Shown one piece after another: positions 56,601 through 64,000 of a stretch of DNA of 64,000 nt. The notes below the pieces were generated by a model. That model had not been told where the DNA came from and did not search any database. It worked only from the letters and a program-made list of their open reading frames with translations. Every line of letters begins with the position of its first letter. The stretch's first letter is position 1. Source of the DNA: Albula goreensis (lineage: Eukaryota; Chordata; Actinopteri; Albuliformes; Albulidae); the NCBI GenBank assembly GCA_022829145.1, contig CM040743.1, positions 33,188,841 to 33,252,840 on the forward strand, given 5' to 3'. The position numbers and the translations under genes are program-made.

Positions 56601-59600
56601 AGTTTCGAGGCAAATTTTAACCTTGACACTTGCGCATACAAATGTGTGTACATTGTGGAATACAGCTAATTGGAAGCAGTGAAAGATAATGAAACTGAAT
56701 AGTGCACATTGCTAAATATATAATAGATTCACAAAACATCATCATCACCACTGGTACAGTTTCTAACTTTGTTTTTATGTTTGGAATCTATTATTAAAAA
56801 AAAGAAAACATTCTCTGCAGTTTTATGGAGGGAATGATGTTAGGGGGATCACAATTCACAGATCTGAGACACATTTCCAGCAGTCATGATATAAACAATA
56901 CAGTACAACTTTTAAAGACACCCAAAAATCACCCAAAGCATTCACAACATGGCTTTAAAAACAAGTAAAACAAAAACATACAGGAAGATGGGAACTCAAA
57001 AATTATTAAAATAATATTGTAGTTGTGATGAAATTGTTTTCCTCTAGATAAAATATCATTGTTCCTAACCAGCTGACAAAATTGACTCACAGGAAATTAC
57101 TGTTAATGTTAGCTATCTATGTGCAATCAGCTCTAATAATTTTCCCCTTTTTTATCACAGATTATGATTATTTGTCTGGTCTAGGAAGTTACCATAGTTT
57201 GTTCTTTTGGGGACTCCTTGTCCACTGTTGGGGCCTACATACAGTGCAAAGAGAAGGCAGGCATGTTATCAAAGAAGACTCAAATAAAAAACAAACAGAA
57301 TTTACAGACAAAGGAAGGCTTAGCTAAGACTGTAAAATGAGCAGGAGTAAATTTGATGACAGGGAGAAATTCAGAACTTCTAACAGTAATTATCCTCTAA
57401 TATCCTGTAAAATAATTCACTGCTCTACTAAATGGTACCTTTACTTGCACAGAATAACGCACTGCTCTGCTGACGATATATTTGTCTCAGGTGAATCACC
57501 TCACAGCTTCTTATCTCAGCTGGTGAATTAATGACACCTAAGCTCATCCATCAGAAATGGATTATGATTGGAAAACTTCAGAAGGTTCCCTTGAGAAGGA
57601 GCATTGCTGGTCACTAATTTTAATTACAGTAATTAAAAGTAGAATAAGGATGACAAGAGCCAATGAAAAATAGTCATTTTAGATCGGTCATAACTTCCCA
57701 AAAGGTAAGAAATCAGTCTAAAAAGAGGACCCAAAAAAGAATCTAATCAAAACATACATTTTAAGAAAACAAATTGCTGATCAATATAAATATAATGATT
57801 ACTACATTCCCTTAATTCCTCGATGAATAAATAAATAAAATACCAAAACAAATACATAAAAACAGAATGAAACAAATTATAACCTAAAAAAAATCAAAGC
57901 ACTCATTGAAACCTCAAAAAATGCACACAAAAAAATATAAACAAATATAAAACACCTGCTAAAAGCCCACCAAAACACATAAAATATAATTAAATCATGA
58001 AAAAAACATGAAACTTTAAACTGAACTGCAACACCTGTCTGTCTTGATCCATCCTCACCCCAGCCACACATTTCAAATTTGTTTCCAAGAGTGTAAATCT
58101 ACATTGGAACCAACATGTCCATGTCCACATAGTCTGTGATTACGGCAATGAATGAGGCACGTGATCTGTGGCTGGAGAGAAGATGAACTAGGACAGAACA
58201 ATTGGATGCTGGGATAGTTACCGGAGCCTCCGATGTCGGGGACCCCACTTCGGCCTCCCCAGCTGGGGCAGCTTCCTACATGTGGACAGAGGTTATTGAA
58301 ACTTCCCCGCTGAGGACAGTCCTCTGCGCCTTCATCTTTATTTACAGCTCAACAAAGACTGGGCATGCCACAGCTCTACCTCATTCACTCACACACTCTG
58401 TCTGTCTGTTTATCTATCTATGTATCTCACAGTCAACTTCTGTCCATGTATTTGATCCGATCACTCTAGGAATGCATTAAGATCAAAATCACAGGATTCT
58501 GAGCTGTTTTTCTACAAGATAAACCAAATCATACAGTCATTTTTTCCTTCAAGGCACTCTCTTAAAGTATGTATCATTGGCAAGGAATTACTCAAATTGT
58601 GCTTAGAGTAAACTGTAGCCATATCCATGTTTTTGAAAGGAAGTAAGTAACAGAACACGGTATTCATCTATCTGTATTGGGGGGGGGGGGGATATAACAG
58701 CACAGTGTGGCTCTTAATGTTTCTCCTCTATGTTATCTGCCACAGAAGCCAAGACCATATTTTCCATCTGGTCACATATGACTTGAGCTTCTCTTATGCC
58801 AGAATGACATAAGTCATAGTTACCGGGGCCGCTTCATCGGGAGACTTTTTCTCAGCGTCTGCAGGTGGGGAGATCTATGTGCGGAGAGAGATGGGGTGGG
58901 TTACTTCATCTGCAGCGTATCACTCTTTGTGGGGAAAGGAAGTGACAAACGAGTTTTGGCCTCTGAGAAGGTCTTACCCAATTTTGTAAAACATGCACTG
59001 ACTGATAAAACAAGGGCTGATTTTGCATTACATTTGAAGCAATTTTTTCATTCTTTACAGTTGAACTCATTTTACAAAATTTAATTCAAAGTGACTTACA
59101 CGTGCATTAACTCAACAGCAGATGTGCTACAACATCATATCCATGATTTTGAATATGGTAATACGGTGTTAATTTTACTCAGTGGTTACCCCATCACTAT
59201 TCATATTTGAAAGGTGATCCACTAATTAATGTATGAAGAGGTACTTTAACAATTTTGAAGCAAATTAACAAATGTATTGATAAAAATTAACAATCTTTTT
59301 CTATAACTTTATTTTTCATGCTTCAAACTCTATTGAAGCATGTCACATGCATATCTCATAGTACATAGCATCATAGTATACACATATGTTTATATCAGTA
59401 ATTTAATAATTCTAGTATACATTTTAGTGCACTAAAATATTTCATAGTAGTATTCAAAGAAACTGAGTAGCATTTAAATATGTAATAAAATACAACCGCA
59501 CAAATACATTTATATGTGCAGAAAGTCACTGAAGCAGTAATCTGTGAACAAGAGGAGGTGAAATTCCCTCTCACCTTCAGTACCTCCTAATATAGGCTCT

Positions 59601-62389
59601 ATACCTTTAAGAAACTGTGACATCACTCCATCAGGGGCCAATCAGCAGCTGGCCTAAATCACTGCACTGCAGTAATGGTAATTCTGATGCAACCCAAACC
59701 ACAGGACATTCAAATCAAGCAAAGTCACCTGAGGCCCCCAAGTCACTGATGAACCCTTGTTCGCTGAAAAGACTGCTATATCATTCAACAAAAAGATATG
59801 CCAATTGTAATTTGAGACAAATGTGAGTAGAGATTGGACTGTGAGTGGACATATTTATCCTTGGGAGCCATAAGACTATGATTCACAGTGTAGTCTGCAA
59901 TGAGAGCTGTCTACTTGTATATATCCTCTAATATGAGTCAGGGAATCATATTAACACAGCCCTACTTCCTATATTTTGCAATGGGTAGAATGCAAAATGC
60001 AGAAAGCAATGTACATTTTTTTCACATAATGTGTGACTCCAATGTATGTCTTATGCACATTATGCTCACATGAGGGCCCTTAAAAACTTGAAATTCAGTT
60101 TCACACAAAAATATAGATATTACATGTTTTGTCCAAAAACCACATCTTTTCACATGTAAAAATGGTACATGTGAAGTTCACATGTGACACTATATGTTCA
60201 CATGTTAAATTCAGATTTCACATGCTATTACCACCTTTTTTCACATGTGTCCATGTGCCTGGAAGAAACATGACATTTTCAGTAGCCCACAGTGAAAAAA
60301 TAACATAAAACCATCAGGGTCAACAGCTGAAGTAAAACAAAGCCACCTCTATGATGGCTGTATAAAACAGGGTTCACAAAGCAGAGAGCATGATGGGAGC
60401 AAATCTGGGCCTTGAGTTTTTTTCCCCCAAATGACTGGAACTAAATACTATATTAGCCATTAACTTGTGGAGAGCCACATGAATCACCAAGATTGTTCAG
60501 AACTGCTCCAATCAGCTCTCAAGGATATTCCTCCAATCAGCTCTCAAGGATATTCCTTCATGCTTTGCCAGCTGTGCACAGCCTGCACTTCAAATTCACC
60601 ACTTAAACAGTCACATATGCAAACATAAAACATGGAATAAGAAATCTCTCAAACATTAAAACCTTTAAAATAAAAATAAACCAAAGCATCGTTATTGGTA
60701 CATTGAAAAACCAATATCTGACAGAAGAAAAAACAACATATTATCAACAGAAGCACATGAGGTGAATACCATAAACAGTAACTGCATACTGAATTTGTAA
60801 AATGCTGATTCAGTGGGTCTACTGTTTAAAACTGCATTGAATACAGTGGATAAACAGCTATTAAATCTATTAAACACAATCACATATTTAACACACAAAT
60901 ATTTTCCCACTTTTTTGCATATAATTTCAGGTAACAGAAGAACAGGGGATTGAGTGTCCTCTGTAACCTCCATAGCCAATAATTCAGATCCAGTTTCTGC
61001 AGATCACTTTATGGCACATGAATGAAACAGTAAAAGGTTTCATCTCCACATCATTTCATACACCATGTCTCAGAAAATGCTGTACAATGGCAACATTTTG
61101 TAAAATAATATTTTCATACACCCAAAACCTCAGAAGAACAAATAAAATAAGCAAATGCATCTTTTTTTGCATCTGTGATGCAAAAGCTAACATACAAATA
61201 ATGTTTACAATTCACTCAAAGTCAAGGCAAAAAAAAAGTTCATGATGTAATGAAACAGTAACAACGTACAGTAAGAACACTTGTAAATCACAATTATGTC
61301 ACAAATTAATTTTTAAGGAGTGTATCTGTCTGTATTTACATAATCTGCCACAATTTCCAGACTAGATACACTTCACAGCAGGCATTACATCATGTGAATC
61401 GCACAATATTTCATAAAGCTAGATGCAAGCATTCATACATTTCTAGCACATCCTGTGACATGCATACATGAGATCATCCCGGCTGAAAACATCCTAGTCG
61501 TTCCCTCACATAAGAAACGATGAGTAAGGGGAAGCATGTGTTAACCCAACAGATATATAGTAGTGACTGAACTACGGACGTCAAAGACTTCATTAATCAG
61601 ATTGGAGGTTGAGGTGGGAAAATGCAATCCAAAGTGGCTGTAGCGACATGGAGCTAAACAGACCGATTCAAATGACCTCAAAGTATCTGCCAGACCACCT
61701 GAACTGAGGAAAATAATGTGACGCTCATACGTTTCCCTTCAGCTCTGAAGGAAAGCAGCACAGAGACATTCCACACAGAACCAGCCTGATATTCAATTAC
61801 AAACACTTTTACAAAGGACATTAATACAGAGCCAATATTGTGCGTTGGTGCGGGAATGGCTAAGCAGGGCTGGTGTTACGCATGGCGTAATGCAAAACAG
61901 GCGATGTACAGATGTACATGCTTGAAACCATGGAGACTGATTATAATTCTCTTTCCACAACAGAGGCATGGCTGGATGGATGCATCATACTTAAGCAGAG
62001 GGGTGGCCAACTCTGCCCCTGGAGAGCTACAAGGTATGCTGGATTTTCTTTCATGTAAAAGTCAGTGACCAATAACCAATAACCTTGGTGCATATGGAGC
62101 ACCAATACTTGAGACAACTGAAACACATGTGCACATTTTAAGACTTCAACTCCCATGAGCTACTGGTGATCATGTGATATTAAGGAGCCTTTGTTCTCTG
62201 AAAGGGAATTCTGTCCACAACCTCTTCACTGAAGTGGGGGCAGGATGATAAACACTGCATATGGCCTTTCTGCCAGCACAATGAAGGGAGACGCAAACGT
62301 GAATAAAAAGGGGTGGAGCTCAGACATACCTCAGGAGGCTCCGCCTCCGGACTCACTGCGGTTTCTGGCACCTCCGCCTCACTGATGTC
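53651..62389 (-). CDS. amph: Amphiphysin, 3' part (seven coding exons including the SH3 domain)
   Basis: Amphiphysin is a BAR-SH3 adaptor that links curved membranes to dynamin and synaptojanin in clathrin-mediated endocytosis, mainly at synapses. Seven exons, all joined in phase 0, are seen: 62330-62389, 58824-58874, 58222-58275, 55601-55666, 54828-54992, 54254-54355 and 53651-53755 (TAA at 53651). The first four encode the acidic Pro/Glu-rich linker. The fifth has MPIPSVVIEPASS and ends PPGFLYK. The last two encode the SH3 domain: VETMHDFEAANSDELDL, KKGDVVLVIPTE, DAGWLTGIKESDWLQ and GLFPENFTQRLD. The wording matches mammalian amphiphysin closely (IEPAS, PPGFLYKVET, HDFEAANSDEL). The BAR domain and middle region lie beyond the right edge. 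Small alternative exons in the introns could have been missed. Confidence 0.93.
55667..58221. other. amph intron
   Basis: The stretch lies between the amph exons at 55601-55666 and 58222-58275. No exon or recognisable element was found; it is AT-rich. Confidence 0.55.
58679..58691. repeat. Poly-G run
   Basis: A homopolymer of about 13 G in an amph intron, with no other structure. Its length is prone to sequencing error. Confidence 0.8.
60130..60250. repeat. Cluster of CACATGT/ACATGTG motifs
   Basis: About eight CACATG or ACATGTG motifs fall within 120 bp on both strands, with stretches between them of varying length. The palindromic content suggests a non-autonomous DNA element or an inverted-repeat remnant. 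Confidence 0.55.
60510..60560. repeat. Short direct tandem duplication
   Basis: CTCCAATCAGCTCTCAAGGA plus TATTC occurs twice in a row. The copies are exact, so the duplication is recent. Confidence 0.85.
61990..62160. repeat. Degraded dispersed-repeat fragment
   Basis: GGCCAACTCTGCCCCTGGAG then AGCTACAAGGTATGCTGG resembles a common fish interspersed repeat, probably a non-autonomous DNA element. It has no coding content. Confidence 0.4.
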
Positions 62390-64000
62390 CTTTATAGGGA
62401 AGAGGAATGACAGAGATGCATTCACACAACGCAAGAATGACGCCAGGCGGGAACAGACATCGAGGACGATGTCATGCACTCCCTAAACATTTTTCTACCA
62501 AAGCGGTTTCATTTAAAATGAATGAAAAACAAACCTTATTTACTAAAATTCATTGCAGAAGTCTTTCATTAATTTTGATTCTTCAGAAATGGATACGGAT
62601 GGACAATTTCTGACAAAAATGTAAAAAAAATGTCAAAAAAATCAGCAATGTAGTATATAATAGGAATATATGATGCACAACAGTCTTTCTGCCTTTCTAT
62701 CAGTGTCACAAATCACTTCTCACAGCAGTTTTCTGTCCTCAGTTTCTCTCTTGAGTTGATCTGCTGGTACATTGTGGCATTTGGGTCACCATGCTTGTCA
62801 GCATGCGCTCTGTCTTGCCAGCCACCTGCTAAACGGGGAGGCGTCTGCTATCAACACCAAAGTCAATCCCCAGGACACCATTCTCAGTCAGCTTGATAGC
62901 TGCGTCAAAGATGATACACAGGCCAAAAGGGACAAGCAGTCAGCAACGCATGAGGGACTTGGAACCAGGCGTCAATAACGGAGCAATAAGGACGTGCTGC
63001 CTGCTAGACGGCTCACCCGCTCTAATCCCCTCAGCGGCACTGATCCCTGATCAGTTCACAGCCCGCTATGTGAAGCGTTTACCAGTCCAACACTGATCAG
63101 ACAGCAGTGTGGAAACAGCAATACCACCCCCGAGACCTCTAATGTTGAACTGCTGAACCTCTGCAGCTTTGGATATGGTCAGTACTTGGATGGGAGACCT
63201 CCTGGTAAACTGACTTGCTGCTGGAAGAGGTGTTGGGGGGCTAACACATGTGAGTTAGATCTGCATTAGCAAGTGTAGGAGCTACACGTTGTGATCTACT
63301 CAAGTGCTTTGTTTCTCTCTCTTCATGGCTGGAGTTGCATGACACAAGCACGGTATTTGTATCATGGTGAAACATAGTTGATTTTTTAATAGGAGAGTAA
63401 GGAAAGTGTATCAAAAAGTCAATGAGCAATGATATTATTAATATTATTGCATGGAATATGACACATGATCTCAATGCCCAAAAGGAAAAGCAACTTTGGC
63501 TGAGAATGGGAGCAGTCAGCTGCCTTTGGAAGCCCTGAGTTGAGTGGTGTGCATCATTAAGCTAGCAGCAGCCGGGGTAAACGTAGGATATTGGAGGCTT
63601 TAAAGGGATAATGGAGGATTGTAGTGCGGCTTCTGGTGTGCTGATTGCCTTTTTGCCGTCCCTGTCACACCCTCAGTACTTTCGCAGAGGCAGACTCTGT
63701 ACTTGTCGTGCCATGGCGCAGTCTAACGAGCAAACTTCTCCAACAATTCAACCCCTCACAGGGTGACAGGGAATCGATACCGTGACAGGACCTCCAGCCC
63801 AAACTCCATTTGTTCAGCATAGCCATCTGGAAATGATTTCTGTGGAAGGCGAAACTAAAAGAGCCTGGTGACAGAATCACATTTAGTTCCGAAGGAGAGT
63901 CCGTTGTGTTGAATTTACCTCTATCAGAATGACTGCGTTCAGATTCTGACCCAGTTCTTATCGTACATGTCACTGTTACTTAGTTTCATACAAATAGCAG
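62390..64000. other. amph intron continuing to the right edge
   Basis: No further amph exon was identified before the window ends. The 5S-like repeat at 63120-63240 is the only element recognised. A minus-strand frame at 63665-63973 has no family signature and is not called. Confidence 0.5.
63120..63240 (+). repeat. 5S rRNA-like SINE or pseudogene fragment
   Basis: GGTCAGTACTTGGATGGGAG then ACCTCCTGG closely resembles the 3' half of 5S rRNA (GTACTTGGATGGGAGACC). It is followed by the CTGCTGGAAGAGGTGTTGG extension seen in dispersed fish elements. The 5' half is poor, so it is a repeat and not a working 5S gene. Confidence 0.6.

Larger units (their letters stand above)
58875..62329. other. Large amph intron with repeats
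   Basis: No exon was recognised. It holds a cluster of CACATGT-type motifs at 60130-60250, a 25-bp tandem duplication at about 60510-60560, and a dispersed-repeat fragment at about 61990-62160. Confidence 0.5.

Noticed and set aside
63120..63240. A functional 5S rRNA gene
   Set aside because: Only the 3' half resembles 5S. The 5' half and the terminal pairing are poor, and the extension matches dispersed 5S-like elements.

Overview
The window is vertebrate nuclear DNA, almost certainly from a ray-finned fish. It holds a T-cell receptor gamma (TRG) locus next to the 3' part of the amphiphysin gene (amph). Every gene I could identify lies on the minus strand, so the locus reads from high to low coordinates: V cluster, then J cluster, then C gene. 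The TRG call rests on three things: V exons with the Vgamma framework (WYQKKEG.AFKRILY and YYCAxW), J segments ending in FGSGTKLIVT, and one C gene with an Ig domain, a hinge containing a Cys, and a transmembrane helix carrying a Lys. The flank agrees, because AMPH also lies beside TRG in mammals. Dispersed repeats typical of fish (a tRNA-type SINE, a 5S-like SINE and a Tc1-like remnant) fit this assignment. I cannot name the species.

Layout in locus order (right to left). 53.65-62.39 kb: seven 3'-terminal amph exons, ending in the SH3 domain. 48.96-49.45 kb: one divergent, isolated Vgamma (V1 here). 45.03-46.26 kb: an unrecognised two-exon coiled-coil gene inside the V cluster. 24.4-41.9 kb: a large Vgamma subgroup (V2-V18) whose members carry an extra Cys in CDR1 and another in CDR3. 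15.4-23.5 kb: a second subgroup (V19-V25) made by tandem duplication, with only the CDR3 Cys. 12.8-14.9 kb: a third small subgroup (V26-V27) with neither extra Cys. 7.02-12.0 kb: twelve J segments with 12-bp-spacer RSSs. 3.17-5.87 kb: a single three-exon C gene. I count 27 V units: 15 look intact and 12 are pseudogenes or fragments. V and J numbers are local labels in transcriptional order, not official names.

How the parts work together. Each V has a leader exon of about 43-55 bp, a short intron and a V exon followed by a heptamer, a 22-23 bp spacer and a nonamer. Each J is preceded by a 12-bp-spacer RSS, so V-to-J joining obeys the 12/23 rule. All J donors leave one base (phase 1), which matches the first C exon. 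Most V promoters share an AGGAAGTG and a CCAATCACAG separated by exactly 15 bp. The rest of the window is introns, flanks and degraded repeats.
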